Positions 18,320-26,620 of a stretch of DNA of 64,000 bases are shown piece by piece. How positions within the stretch are numbered: position 1 is the stretch's first letter; every line of letters starts with the position of its first letter. The notes below the pieces were generated by a model. The model was given only the letters and a program-made list of their open reading frames with translations. It made no database searches and was not told where the DNA came from. Made by a program: the position numbers and the translations under genes. Origin of the DNA: Paenibacillus sp. (lineage in GTDB: Bacteria > Bacillota > Bacilli > Paenibacillales > YIM-B00363); assembly GCF_031177825.1 (NCBI RefSeq), contig NZ_JAPSKE010000003.1, forward strand, positions 310,001 through 374,000, read 5' to 3'.

Positions 18320-19120
18320 ATGAAAGAGGAAAAATGGGTATTGGTTTGTTCCGATTCCATCGGGGAGACGGCGGAGAGTGTCGTGCGCGCAACGCTGCGT
18401 CAATTCGAGATGGAACAGGTTCGTATTAAGAGGATTAGTCACATCGCAACAGAAGAGCAGATTAAGGAAGCCGTTCAAGAGGCTTTATACAAACAAGCTT
18501 TTATCGCTTACACGCTTGTGCAGCCGGAATTGCGCGAGGCCATGAAAGCGGAGGCGATCGCCCTCTCCGTTCGGGCGGTAGACGTTATGGGCCCTATGAT
18601 GCAAGCTTTCGTCGATACGTTCAATAACCGTCCGCTTTCGGTCCCGGGGTTATTGCATCGATTGGACGAGGATTACTTCCGAAGAGTGGAAGCGGTGGAG
18701 TTCGCCGTGAATTACGATGACGGGAAAGATACGCGCGGCATATTGGAAGCCGACATCGTGTTGATCGGCGTGTCCCGCACATCGAAGACGCCGCTGAGCA
18801 TCTTCTTGGCTCACAAAGGATGCAAAGTCGCCAACCTGCCTTTGGTCCCCGAAGTGAAGGCCCCTTCGGAATTGTACGAGATTTCGAAGCATCGAATCGT
18901 GGGATTAACGATGGCTGCCGAATCTATGATGAAGGTACGGAGCGAACGGTTGAAATCAATCGGTTTATCCCAAAGCGCGCCTTATGCTTCTATGGCTCGA
19001 ATCGTAGAAGAAATACACTATGCGAATCGCTTGATGAGTGCATTAGGTTGCTCTGTCATCGATGTAACGAATAAGGCGATCGAGGAGACGGCCGGCATGA
19101 TATTGAATAGGATGGAATAG
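18320..19120 (+). CDS. Pyruvate, phosphate dikinase regulatory protein (DUF299/YqfL type)
   Basis: 266 residues. The family start VCSDSIGETAESVVRATL is followed by a P-loop-like GVSRTSKTPLSIFLAHKG near residue 150 and the late motif YASMARIVEEIHYANRLM. This bifunctional enzyme uses ADP to phosphorylate, and phosphate to dephosphorylate, the threonine next to the catalytic histidine of PPDK. Its target PPDK is encoded 3 kb downstream in the same direction. ATG 18320 is preferred: the product then aligns in length with known members, while a TTG at 18305 abuts the AGGGGG ribosome site. Confidence 0.92.
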   Translation: MKEEKWVLVCSDSIGETAESVVRATLRQFEMEQVRIKRISHIATEEQIKEAVQEALYKQAFIAYTLVQPELREAMKAEAIALSVRAVDVMGPMMQAFVDTFNNRPLSVPGLLHRLDEDYFRRVEAVEFAVNYDDGKDTRGILEADIVLIGVSRTSKTPLSIFLAHKGCKVANLPLVPEVKAPSELYEISKHRIVGLTMAAESMMKVRSERLKSIGLSQSAPYASMARIVEEIHYANRLMSALGCSVIDVTNKAIEETAGMILNRME

Positions 19121-19132
19121 GGGGCAAGCGGT

Positions 19133-20122
19133 GTGGAGCGGGAGCTTGCATTAGAGATCGTTCGAGTAACCGAGCTTGCGGCGTTAGCTAGCGCGCCTTG
19201 GATGGGGCGCGGGGACAAGGACGGCGCGGACGGGGCGGCAACGTCGGCGATGAGAGCCATGTTCGATTCCGTCTCGATACGAGGAACTGTCGTCATCGGC
19301 GAAGGGGAAATGGACGAAGCGCCGATGCTGTATATCGGGGAAGCCGTTGGCAATAGGCAAGGTCCGGAAGTGGATGTCGCAGTGGATCCGCTGGAAGGAA
19401 CCGAGATCGTTGCGAGAGGTTTAAACAACGCTCTGTCGGTCATCGCGATTGCGAGTAAAGGGAATCTGTTGCACGCCCCTGATATGTATATGGAAAAACT
19501 TGCAGTAGGGCCTTTATTGAAAGGGAAACTAAGCATCGAGCTTCCCCTTGAGGAAAATCTACGAATCGCCGCGGAGCAACTAGGGAAACCGATCTCGGAT
19601 TTGACGGTGATGATTTTGGATCGCGCCAGACATGAAAAGCAAATTAATATCTTGCGAAACTCAGGCGTACGCATCAAGTTTTTATCGGACGGCGATGTCG
19701 CCGGCGCCATCGCGCCAGCTTTCGAGGAAGCCGGAATCGATCTCTACGTCGGATCCGGCGGGGCGCCGGAGGGGGTGCTCGCAGCTGCGGCTTTGCGTTG
19801 TTTGGACGGAGAATTGCAAGGGCGGCTTATGCCTGCCAACGAAGAAGAATACGAACGTTGCATTCGGATGGGGTTGAAAGATCCGTATAAGGTTCTCGCG
19901 ATGGGGGATATGGTCGGGAACGACGACGTGATATTCGCGGCGACGGGGGTAACGCCCGGCGAAATATTAGGCGGGGTTCGGTATTTCGCAAATCAGCGAG
20001 CGGAGACGCAGTCGGTCGTCATGCGCGCGCAAACCCGAACGATTCGGTACGTCCGCTCCCTCCATGATTTAACGAAGAAACCGGTTCTTCAGGCCCGGTC
20101 GCCTATTTTTGGATTATCCTAG
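19133..20122 (+). CDS. glpX: Fructose-1,6-bisphosphatase class II
   Basis: 329 residues with GTG start, 12 nt after the PPDK regulator stop. It has the class II signatures [19 protein letters not shown] (about 23-41), [15 protein letters not shown] (about 57-71), [12 protein letters not shown] (about 85-96) and [15 protein letters not shown] (about 207-221). The enzyme dephosphorylates fructose-1,6-bisphosphate, the committed gluconeogenic step. Its place between the PPDK regulator and ccpN/gapB marks this block as a gluconeogenic unit. Length is normal. Confidence 0.95.
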   Translation: MERELALEIVRVTELAALASAPWMGRGDKDGADGAATSAMRAMFDSVSIRGTVVIGEGEMDEAPMLYIGEAVGNRQGPEVDVAVDPLEGTEIVARGLNNALSVIAIASKGNLLHAPDMYMEKLAVGPLLKGKLSIELPLEENLRIAAEQLGKPISDLTVMILDRARHEKQINILRNSGVRIKFLSDGDVAGAIAPAFEEAGIDLYVGSGGAPEGVLAAAALRCLDGELQGRLMPANEEEYERCIRMGLKDPYKVLAMGDMVGNDDVIFAATGVTPGEILGGVRYFANQRAETQSVVMRAQTRTIRYVRSLHDLTKKPVLQARSPIFGLS

Positions 20123-20127
20123 CATTA

Positions 20128-20136
20128 TGTTATAAT
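20128..20136 (+). promoter_or_regulatory. Extended -10 promoter before ccpN
   Basis: TGTTATAAT is a perfect extended -10 (TGnTATAAT) in the 26-nt gap after glpX. No good -35 is visible. The start point would fall around 20143, only a few nucleotides before the ATG at 20149, which bears on which start codon ccpN uses. Confidence 0.55.
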
Positions 20137-20148
20137 CGAGTTTACTTA

Positions 20149-20829
20149 ATGCCGGGTAAAGGAAATCAAACAGGAGGGGCGGTTGTTATCGAACTTTCGG
20201 CTCGCCAAATGGAGATTGCGAATATCGTCCTTCGCAACGCACCGATTACCGGGGACCAGATCGCCGAACGGCTAGGTGTAACCAAACCGACGATACGCTC
20301 CGACTTAAGCGTGTTGGTGATGGTCGGAATCATCGACGCAAAACCGAAAGTCGGTTACTTTCCAGGGAAATTGTCTAATGAGGAACACGTTGCGTTACAA
20401 CGGATTCGCGAATTCAAAGTAAAGGACGTACATGGGGTTCCGGTAGTCGTGAGAAGCACGACGACGGTACACGACGCCATTCTTACTTTGTTTCTTGAAG
20501 ATGTAGGTACTTTAATCGTGGTGGATCAGGACGGCCTTCTTGAAGGAATGGTTTCTCGCAAAGACTTTCTGAAAGTAACGCTGGGAAGTCAGCCGCTCCA
20601 TCAAATGCCGGTTAGTCTTGTAATGACCCGACAACCCAAAATCGTTACCGTCGCGCCGGAGGATCCGGTCGTGGACGCGGCACGTAAAATGATTCAACAC
20701 GAAATCGATAGCCTTCCTGTTACCGCCGCAGCGGGGGATGGGGGATCCGCCGCGAAGCAACAGGTCGTAGGACGAATCACAAAAACGCATATCACAAAGT
20801 TGTTCTTGGAAATGCTGGCGAAGGGTTAG
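20149..20829 (+). CDS. ccpN: CcpN-type transcriptional repressor (HTH plus CBS pair)
   Basis: 226 residues as drawn. A DeoR/HTH-type domain (ELSARQMEIANIVLRNAPITGDQIAERLGVTKPTIRSDLSVLVMVGIIDAKPKVGYF) is followed by two CBS domains (about residues 80-225). CcpN represses gapB and pckA on glycolytic carbon sources and is sensitive to ATP/ADP through its CBS part. Here it precedes gapB, with a terminator between. Start is unsettled: the ATG at 20149 has no ribosome site, while a strong AGGAGGGG at 20172-20179 precedes the conserved N-terminus with only ATC (20188) in frame at proper spacing. The symbol follows domain architecture and context. Confidence 0.88.
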   Translation: MPGKGNQTGGAVVIELSARQMEIANIVLRNAPITGDQIAERLGVTKPTIRSDLSVLVMVGIIDAKPKVGYFPGKLSNEEHVALQRIREFKVKDVHGVPVVVRSTTTVHDAILTLFLEDVGTLIVVDQDGLLEGMVSRKDFLKVTLGSQPLHQMPVSLVMTRQPKIVTVAPEDPVVDAARKMIQHEIDSLPVTAAAGDGGSAAKQQVVGRITKTHITKLFLEMLAKG

Positions 20830-20865
20830 AACCTTTCGCCTATTTTTATGTTCATATAAGGAGAG

Positions 20866-20900
20866 AGAGCCCAAAACGAAACCGTTTGAGGCTCTTTTAT
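20866..20900 (+). terminator. Terminator after ccpN
   Basis: AGAGCC (20866-20871) pairs with GGCTCT (20890-20895), with the inner CAAAACG/CCGTTTG region extending the stem, and is followed by TTTATTTT. Confidence 0.75.
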
Positions 20901-20976
20901 TTTGCTAAAAAATTTCACAAATAGTACGTATTAAATGAAAATATAGTGTATTAATACGTTGTATATAGTGGAGCGT

Positions 20977-20991
20977 TATGTTATATATAAT
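20977..20991 (+). promoter_or_regulatory. gapB promoter with a CcpN operator match
   Basis: TATGTTATATA at 20977-20987 fits the CcpN consensus TRTGHYATAYW at all 11 positions and overlaps a TATAAT -10 at 20986-20991. The AT-rich stretch 20915-20975 upstream has further near-matches (for example around TATAGTG). This is the layout expected for CcpN repression of gapB. Confidence 0.6.
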
Positions 20992-21023
20992 CATAAATGC
21001 GGAATGGAGTGTGATGTTTCTTT

Positions 21024-22046
21024 ATGGGGGGCGGCATTGGAATTAACGGTTTGGGGAGGATCGGGAGGCTGACGCTTCGGCGATTGCTCGAGCGAGAGCG
21101 AACGACAGGGCTGCGGGTCGAAGCGGTCAATTCGCTGTATCCGGCGGAAACGATTGCTCATTTGCTTCGTTACGACAGCATTCACGGCAAGTTGGATGCG
21201 TCCCTCAAAGCGGAAGGCGGCCGTTTGCTCGCGAATGGAAGGGCGATCGAAGTGTTATGCGAAAGAGACCCGACGCGGATCCCTTGGTCTTCCTCCGGGG
21301 TGTCTACGGTCATTGAATCGACCGGACAGTTCAACGATGCCGAAGGTGCCGGCAAGCATCTATCGGCCGGCGCCGAGTACGTGGTCGTAACGGCGCCTGG
21401 CAAAGGGATGGATATTACCATCGTCAAGGGCGTTAACGAGGAGGACTTCGATCGCGCGCGTCATCGCCTCGTGTCTACGGCGTCTTGCACGACGAACTGC
21501 GTAGCGCCGGTACTGCACGCGTTGGATCGGGCGTACGGGGTCGTCGATGGGTGGATTACCGCCGTTCACGCGTATACGAACGACCAACGTCATCTCGACA
21601 ACCCCCATTCCGATCTGCGTCGCGCTCGCGCGTGCACGCAATCGATCGTGCCTACGACGACCGGCATCGGGAAGGCGTTAACTAACGTGCTGCCTCATTT
21701 GGCGGATTCGGTTCATGGGTTATCGATAAGGGTTCCGACCCCGAATGTTTCGATAGCGGATATGACCGTTACGCTGAAGCGTTCGACCGACGTCGATCAG
21801 CTTCGCAGGGTGCTTCTTGCAAGACAATCCGCGTGCGGCGATGTGCTCGGATTCGTCGACGAGCCCCTTGTCTCCGTCGATTTCGTCGGGGATTCCCGTT
21901 CCGCCGTTATCGACGGATTGGCGCTCGCGGTTTATGGGAATCAGGCTAAAATCCTAGCATGGTACGACAACGAATGGGGCTATTCTTGCCGCGTTGTCGA
22001 CATGACGGAGTCGATCGCTCTTCCATCAACAGTTATATCGGGGTGA
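21024..22046 (+). CDS. gapB: Glyceraldehyde-3-phosphate dehydrogenase, gluconeogenic (GapB type)
   Basis: 340 residues. NAD(P)-binding GINGLGRIGRL at 6-16, catalytic Cys155 in STASCTTNC, and the phosphate-site stretch HSDLRRARACTQSIVPTTTGIGKALTNVLP. At the cofactor-selecting turn the sequence is AVNSLYP, lacking the Asp of NAD-specific glycolytic GapA (AVND), which suggests NADP use as in GapB. It works in the 3-phosphoglycerate to triose-phosphate direction. It is preceded by a CcpN-type operator and followed after 5 nt by an SR1P-like peptide gene. Confidence 0.93.
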   Translation: MGGGIGINGLGRIGRLTLRRLLERERTTGLRVEAVNSLYPAETIAHLLRYDSIHGKLDASLKAEGGRLLANGRAIEVLCERDPTRIPWSSSGVSTVIESTGQFNDAEGAGKHLSAGAEYVVVTAPGKGMDITIVKGVNEEDFDRARHRLVSTASCTTNCVAPVLHALDRAYGVVDGWITAVHAYTNDQRHLDNPHSDLRRARACTQSIVPTTTGIGKALTNVLPHLADSVHGLSIRVPTPNVSIADMTVTLKRSTDVDQLRRVLLARQSACGDVLGFVDEPLVSVDFVGDSRSAVIDGLALAVYGNQAKILAWYDNEWGYSCRVVDMTESIALPSTVISG

Positions 22047-22051
22047 AAAAA

Positions 22052-22234
22052 ATGGAACGGAACATCGTGGAGACGGGAAGGAATCATTTGGGCACGATCC
22101 TATGCAAGCGCTGCGGAGAAACGATCGGAACGTTGGATACGGAACGGGCTATCGTGTACTACAGCGTTTGCGAACGAGAGCAATGCGGAGAACGGATGGA
22201 ATCCGGCGACGACGCGGGGGTTCTTGGAGCGTAA
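22052..22234 (+). CDS. SR1P-like GapA-binding small protein
   Basis: A 60-residue protein with GGGGTG ribosome site, starting 5 nt after the gapB stop. It has the pattern seen in SR1P peptides: GTILCKRCGETIGTLDTERAIVYYSVC, with Cys18/Cys21 and Cys40/Cys45 arranged like a small zinc ribbon. In B. subtilis SR1P is encoded inside the CcpN/CcpA-repressed sRNA SR1 and binds the glycolytic GapA to promote RNase J1 activity. Here the peptide is a cistron between gapB and ppdK, so it would be made under gluconeogenic conditions. The N-terminal 12 residues and acidic tail extend beyond the usual ~39-residue form. Identification rests on motif recognition alone. Confidence 0.72.
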   Translation: MERNIVETGRNHLGTILCKRCGETIGTLDTERAIVYYSVCEREQCGERMESGDDAGVLGA

Positions 22235-22264
22235 GCGAATAACGACGGCGAGGAGCATACGGTC

Positions 22265-24934
22265 ATGGGGAACTGGATTGTGCATTTTCATGAAGGCGAC
22301 AGAACGATGAAAACCTTATTGGGGGGCAAAGGCGCCAATTTGGCGGAGATGACGAAGCTTGGCCTTCCCATCCCGCCAGGGTTTACCGTCACGACGGAAG
22401 CGTGCAGGAGCTTCTATGAAGGGGGGATGCGGATGCCCGACGGACTGTTCGACGAGATCGTTGCGGCGCTCGCGCACCTGGAAGAGCGCAAGGGGATGAA
22501 GTTCGGTCACGCGGAGCGGCCTTTGCTCGTGTCCGTCCGTTCCGGTTCCGTGACGTCGATGCCCGGAATGATGGATACCATTCTGAATTTGGGCCTCAAT
22601 GACGAATCGGTGCAAGGGCTGGCAAGGCAGACGGGCAACGCGGCCTTCGCTTCGGACAGCTACCGAAGATTCATCCAAATGTATGGGAACGTCGTCCTGG
22701 GCATCCCGACGAACGACTTCGAGAAAATCGTAAAGAAAGAGAAAGAGATGCGCGGCGCAGAGAAGGATCAAGACGTAACGCACGAAGCCTGGACCGCTGT
22801 TATCGAGCAATATAAACGCCTTGTCTTGGAGAGGACGGGGGCCGCATTCCCTCAAGACGTTCGGGAACAATTGGAGCAAGCCGTCAAGGCGGTCTTCGCA
22901 AGCTGGAACAACGCTAGGGCGAAGGTGTATCGGAAAGCTTACGGCATTCCGGACGATCAGGGCACGGCGGTCAACGTGCAAGCGATGGTATTCGGAAATT
23001 TGGGGGAAGGCAGCGGTACCGGCGTATTGTTCAGCCGGAACCCTTCGACGGGCGAACAAGCGTTGTACGGCGAATATTTGCTGAACGCGCAAGGGGAAGA
23101 CGTTGTCGCAGGCGTACGGACGCCCAAGCGCATCGAGGAGCTTGCCGGTGACCTTCCCGATGTACACGAACGACTGCGCGATGTCGCGAATCGGCTTGAA
23201 CGGCATTATAAAGATATGCAGGATATTGAATTCACGGTCGAACAAGGCGAGCTGTACGTGCTGCAAACCCGTAACGGGAAGCGAACCGCGCAAGCCGCCG
23301 TGAAGATTGCGGTCGACCTCATGAATGAGGGACTGTTATCCGGCGAAGAAGCGGTTCAACGCATTGAACCTATGCATCTGGATCGGTTGCTTCACCCGAG
23401 CATCCGCGAATCGAGCGATATGGTCGTAGCGGCGACAGGCTTGCCGGCCTCGCCGGGCGCCGCGACGGGGGTTGTCGTATTGGATGCGGACCGATCCGTT
23501 CAATGGAGAGCGGACGGCCGACGCGTCATTCTCGTCACGCAGGAGACAACGCCGGAGGACATTCATGGCGTGATCGCTTCCGAAGGCGTGCTGACGAGTC
23601 GAGGCGGGATGACATCGCATGCGGCCGTCGTCGCCCGAGGCATGGGGAAACCGTGCGTGTGCGGTTGCGAATCGGTCACGGTCGATCTGGAGGCCCGCGC
23701 GATTCGCATCGGCGCCGTTGTCGTGCGGGAGGGGGAGTGGATTTCAATCGACGGGGCGACGGGAAGGGTCATCCTCGGCAAGGCGGACATTCGGGAACCG
23801 GAGATGACGGAAGAACTGGCGGAGCTGCTGCGTACCGCAGACGGCATCCGTACCATGAAGATCTACGCGAACGCGGATAATCCGCATGATGCGGCGATCG
23901 CCCGTCACTTCGGCGCCGAGGGCATCGGGCTGTGCCGAACGGAGCATATGTTTATGTCGGGATCCAGGCTTGCGGTATTTCGAGATATGATCTTAGCGGA
24001 ATGCTCGACGGAGCGCCAAGCGCATCTCGATACCATATTGCCCATGCAACAGTCGGATTTCGAAGGCATATTCGAAGCGATGGACGGACTGCCGGTTACC
24101 GTTCGTCTGCTTGATCCGCCTCTGCATGAATTTCTGCCGGACTTGGAGCAGCTGCTTGGGGAGCGGCGGCAATTGTCGGCTAACGGAGCGGCGGAGAGCG
24201 CCTTGGCGACGATGGATCGATTGATCGTCAAAGTAAGGGCGATGTGCGAATCGAATCCGATGCTCGGTCTTCGCGGGTGCCGCTTGGGACTGATGTTCCC
24301 GGAAATCTACGATATGCAGCTGAGCGCGATTTTTCTGGCGGCCAAGGCTTGCTTGCAGCGCGGAATCCGGGTGAAACCGGAGATTATGATTCCATTGGTG
24401 GGACACCCCAACGAGCTGAAAGGCATGGCAGAACGGATCGACTCGATCGCGGAACGGACGCTTGGGGAGGATAGAGCACTCTGCCGCTATAAGAAAGGGA
24501 CGATGATCGAAGTTCCTAGAGCGGCGCTTGTCGCGGGAGATATCGCGGTACATGCGGAATTCTTTTCCTTCGGGACGAACGACCTCACGCAGATGACTTT
24601 CGGGTACAGCCGGGACGACGCGGAGGGGAAGTTTCTTAACAAGTATATCGATCAAGGCATCTTGCCGGAGAATCCGTTCGAAACGCTGGACGAAAGCGGC
24701 GTCGGCCAGCTGATCGAGATGGCGGTCCTGAAGGGAAAAAGCACGAGACCTACCTTGAAGGCTGGCGTCTGCGGGGAGCATGGCGGGGAACGCCGATCGA
24801 TTCTGTATTGCCACCGCGTGGGTCTCGACTACGTGAGCTGCTCGCCGTTCCGCGTCCCGTATGCTCGGATTGCGGCGGCGCAAGCCGCGCTGCTGACGGG
24901 AGGCGAGAAGCGAGTCGAACCGGTACACGCTTAA
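22265..24934 (+). CDS. ppdK: Pyruvate, phosphate dikinase
   Basis: 889 residues, the normal length. The N-terminal nucleotide-binding domain begins HFHEGDRTMKTLLGGKGANLAEM. The central swivelling domain holds the catalytic His452 in GGMTSHAAVVARGMGKPCV, with the regulatory Thr450 two residues before it. The C-terminal PEP/pyruvate barrel has GLCRTEHMF and the active-site Cys in KAGVCGEHGG near 838. It interconverts pyruvate, ATP and phosphate with PEP, AMP and pyrophosphate, and with the upstream regulator, GlpX and GapB gives a PEP-forming gluconeogenic route. A terminator follows the stop. Confidence 0.96.
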   Translation: MGNWIVHFHEGDRTMKTLLGGKGANLAEMTKLGLPIPPGFTVTTEACRSFYEGGMRMPDGLFDEIVAALAHLEERKGMKFGHAERPLLVSVRSGSVTSMPGMMDTILNLGLNDESVQGLARQTGNAAFASDSYRRFIQMYGNVVLGIPTNDFEKIVKKEKEMRGAEKDQDVTHEAWTAVIEQYKRLVLERTGAAFPQDVREQLEQAVKAVFASWNNARAKVYRKAYGIPDDQGTAVNVQAMVFGNLGEGSGTGVLFSRNPSTGEQALYGEYLLNAQGEDVVAGVRTPKRIEELAGDLPDVHERLRDVANRLERHYKDMQDIEFTVEQGELYVLQTRNGKRTAQAAVKIAVDLMNEGLLSGEEAVQRIEPMHLDRLLHPSIRESSDMVVAATGLPASPGAATGVVVLDADRSVQWRADGRRVILVTQETTPEDIHGVIASEGVLTSRGGMTSHAAVVARGMGKPCVCGCESVTVDLEARAIRIGAVVVREGEWISIDGATGRVILGKADIREPEMTEELAELLRTADGIRTMKIYANADNPHDAAIARHFGAEGIGLCRTEHMFMSGSRLAVFRDMILAECSTERQAHLDTILPMQQSDFEGIFEAMDGLPVTVRLLDPPLHEFLPDLEQLLGERRQLSANGAAESALATMDRLIVKVRAMCESNPMLGLRGCRLGLMFPEIYDMQLSAIFLAAKACLQRGIRVKPEIMIPLVGHPNELKGMAERIDSIAERTLGEDRALCRYKKGTMIEVPRAALVAGDIAVHAEFFSFGTNDLTQMTFGYSRDDAEGKFLNKYIDQGILPENPFETLDESGVGQLIEMAVLKGKSTRPTLKAGVCGEHGGERRSILYCHRVGLDYVSCSPFRVPYARIAAAQAALLTGGEKRVEPVHA

Positions 24935-24977
24935 TCGCATAGGGCAAGACTCTCGATGGGAGGGTAGATTCATAGAT

Positions 24978-25013
24978 ACAACAGGGGCCATGGAAGCGGC
25001 TCCTGTTGTTTTT
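24978..25013 (+). terminator. Terminator after ppdK
   Basis: ACAACAGGGGCC pairs with GGCTCCTGTTGT (12 bp, one G-U) around an 8-nt loop and is followed by TTTT. It closes the gluconeogenic unit. Confidence 0.88.
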
Positions 25014-25065
25014 CGCTTTCCCGTAGACAATTCGTGATCGGAAGGCATTATAATAGGAAACAACG

Positions 25066-25367
25066 GTGCCGACGAATTATTTTTCTGTGAAAAATAAGCT
25101 GAGTATAGGAGAAATGGCTTATGAATCCCAATTATTCATTCTTGCGGAGAAAGAAGAGGTTAGGGGAACGACGCGAAAGCTAATGGTTATGGAGGACTGG
25201 TCATCGAGAAGATGCTCCCGCAGTTTCAAAAGTTACTTCATTATTGCGACGCGAATGGCTACGTGATTATCGGCGACGCCGTTCGGATCATGCAGATCGA
25301 CATATCGATTACCGATCGATACGATGAAGCTTATTATGAAATCCAAATACCGATCCAAGAGCCCTAG
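25066..25367 (+). pseudogene. Degraded MerR-family regulator (both ends, middle missing)
   Basis: At 25066 a GTG-started frame reads NYFSVKNKLSIGEMAYES, resembling the first helix of a MerR regulator. From 25197 a different frame reads KMLPQFQKLLHYCDANGYVIIGDAVRIMQIDISITDRYDEAYYEIQIPIQEP and stops at 25367; this resembles the C-terminal effector-binding strand region of BltR-like MerR proteins. The DNA-recognition wing, dimer coiled coil and most of the effector domain are absent. The two ends are out of frame with one another. I read it as a deletion remnant; the N-terminal assignment is weaker than the C-terminal one. Confidence 0.55.
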
Positions 25368-25401
25368 AAGTGATAGATATATCATTTCCAGGGCTTTTTT
25401 T
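25358..25401 (+). terminator. Terminator at the end of the MerR remnant
   Basis: AGCCCT at 25360-25365 pairs with AGGGCT at 25390-25395, with GAAgTGATA/TATCAtTTC extending the stem, followed by TTTTTT. Confidence 0.8.
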
Positions 25402-25517
25402 CGGTGGATCCGTTGACTCTAGGGTTAGACGAGACCTTATCATAAATGTAGTTAAAGAGGCTTGGGAACGTAGTGTATGACGTCTGGACATCTAATATTG
25501 CATAAGGGGAATGCGCT

Positions 25518-25850
25518 ATGTTACGAAAACGGCTGACGCAACGGATTTCGCAAACATCGAGAAGCATCGTCGCGAATGCAACCTTAACCATGTTTCTCAT
25601 TATTGTTTTCTTATGCGCGACTTTCGTCACGGTGAGTTACCTTCGGGAAAAAAGACAATATGTATCCGAGCTCGAAGCCATTCATGTGACCGCGAACGCC
25701 TTGTTGCGGACGGATATTCCTCTGATCGAGACCATGATTCACGGTTCGGAAGCGGAGAAACAAGAGGCGACGGCAAAGCTTCAAACGCATTTCGACGGCT
25801 TCACGCAAAATAAGGCGATAGAATTGGCTTTCCGAACAAGATCAAGTTGA
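25518..25850 (+). pseudogene. N-terminal fragment of a methyl-accepting chemotaxis-type receptor
   Basis: 110 residues with a basic N-terminus, one strong membrane segment (LTMFLIIVFLCATFVTVSYL, about 23-42) and the start of a helical extracellular sensor (SELEAIHVTANALLRTDIPLIETMIHGSEAEKQ). This is the usual beginning of a chemoreceptor or sensor kinase, but it breaks off at RTRSS and runs straight into malic-enzyme sequence in the next frame. No HAMP or signalling domain is left. It could still be translated as a small membrane protein. Confidence 0.5.
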
Positions 25851-25866
25851 AGAAGAAAAAGGGGAT

Positions 25867-26313
25867 TTGAAAGAGCTTATTTCGGGTGCGGACGTATTCA
25901 TTGGCGTCTCGAGGGCGGATGTGCTGGATGCAACGGATCTGGAGAAGATGGCTCCGGACGCCGTCGTGTTCGCCATGGCCAACCCGAACCCGGAAGTGAA
26001 CCCCGAGTTCGCCATGAACACCGTACGCGTCTTCGCAACCGGTCGCAGCGACTACCCGAATCAAATTAATAACGTATTGGCGTTCCCGGGCATCTTTCGC
26101 GGAGCGTTGGATTGCCGCGCGACAAGGATTAACGAGGAAATGAAGTTAGCGGCCGCGAAAGCGATCGCTTCCGTAATTAAGGAAGAGGAACTTAGCGAGC
26201 AGTACATCATCCCTAGCATCTTCAACGAGAGCGTCGTAACCGAAGTGCGGAAAGCCGTCATCGAGGCGGCCATTCGTACGGATGTCGCAAGACGGATCCC
26301 GCCCGAGTTTTGA
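25867..26313 (+). pseudogene. C-terminal fragment of NAD(P)-dependent malic enzyme
   Basis: About 150 residues that match the last third of bacterial malic enzyme: DLKELISGADVFIGVSRADVLDATDLEKMAPDAVVFAMANPNPEVNP, then the GRSDYPNQINNVLAFPGIFRGALD motif and a natural-looking end. The catalytic Tyr/Lys and most of the NAD-binding domain are missing. The frame is open only from 25822, where receptor-like sequence ends, so a deletion joined two unrelated genes here. Loss of malic enzyme beside a complete PPDK route is notable. Another malic enzyme gene may exist elsewhere in the genome. Confidence 0.8.
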
Positions 26314-26465
26314 GAAATGGAGGATAAACGAAAAGCCGTTCCCGGAGGTGAAAGCGTCTCCGAATTTCTTGGCTTCCTCCTCCTTGTATCCGTCTAGGCG
26401 ATCGTCCAAGCGAATTCGGGCCTTGGCGTGTAATATGTATGGTCTGAAGAAAGGAGGGGAAGTCA

Positions 26466-26561
26466 ATGAGCGGAGTATGCGGTGGATTCACCTCGACTGG
26501 AGCGATTTTGGTCCTCTATATTCTTTTGGTCATTATCCTGTCGGCAGGTTACTTCGTCTAA
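26466..26561 (+). CDS. YjcZ-like small sporulation miniprotein
   Basis: A 31-residue protein behind AAGGAGGGG. It starts MSGVCGGFTSTG and continues as one hydrophobic helix ILVLYILLVIIL ending SAGYFV. Gly-rich head plus single membrane segment is the layout of the YjcZ family of tiny spore-associated proteins. A relative with the same GGFTS-GAILVL core is at 46645-46752. Function unknown beyond its association with sporulation. Confidence 0.75.
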   Translation: MSGVCGGFTSTGAILVLYILLVIILSAGYFV

Positions 26562-26580
26562 CTACAGCTGAAGAAGCCTA

Positions 26581-26608
26581 CGAACAAGAGCCGAAGGGCT
26601 CTTGTTCG
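26581..26608. terminator. Strong hairpin between convergent genes
   Basis: CGAACAAGAGCC and GGCTCTTGTTCG form a perfect 12-bp stem with a GAAG tetraloop, between the YjcZ-like gene and the convergent methyltransferase gene. Neither side has a clean T-run, but position and strength suit a bidirectional terminator. Confidence 0.6.
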
Positions 26609-26620
26609 CGTGATCGGGGG

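Noticed and set aside
22316..25063. Two long minus-strand frames opposite ppdK
   Set aside because: Antisense shadows of a well-conserved enzyme, without start signals or domains.
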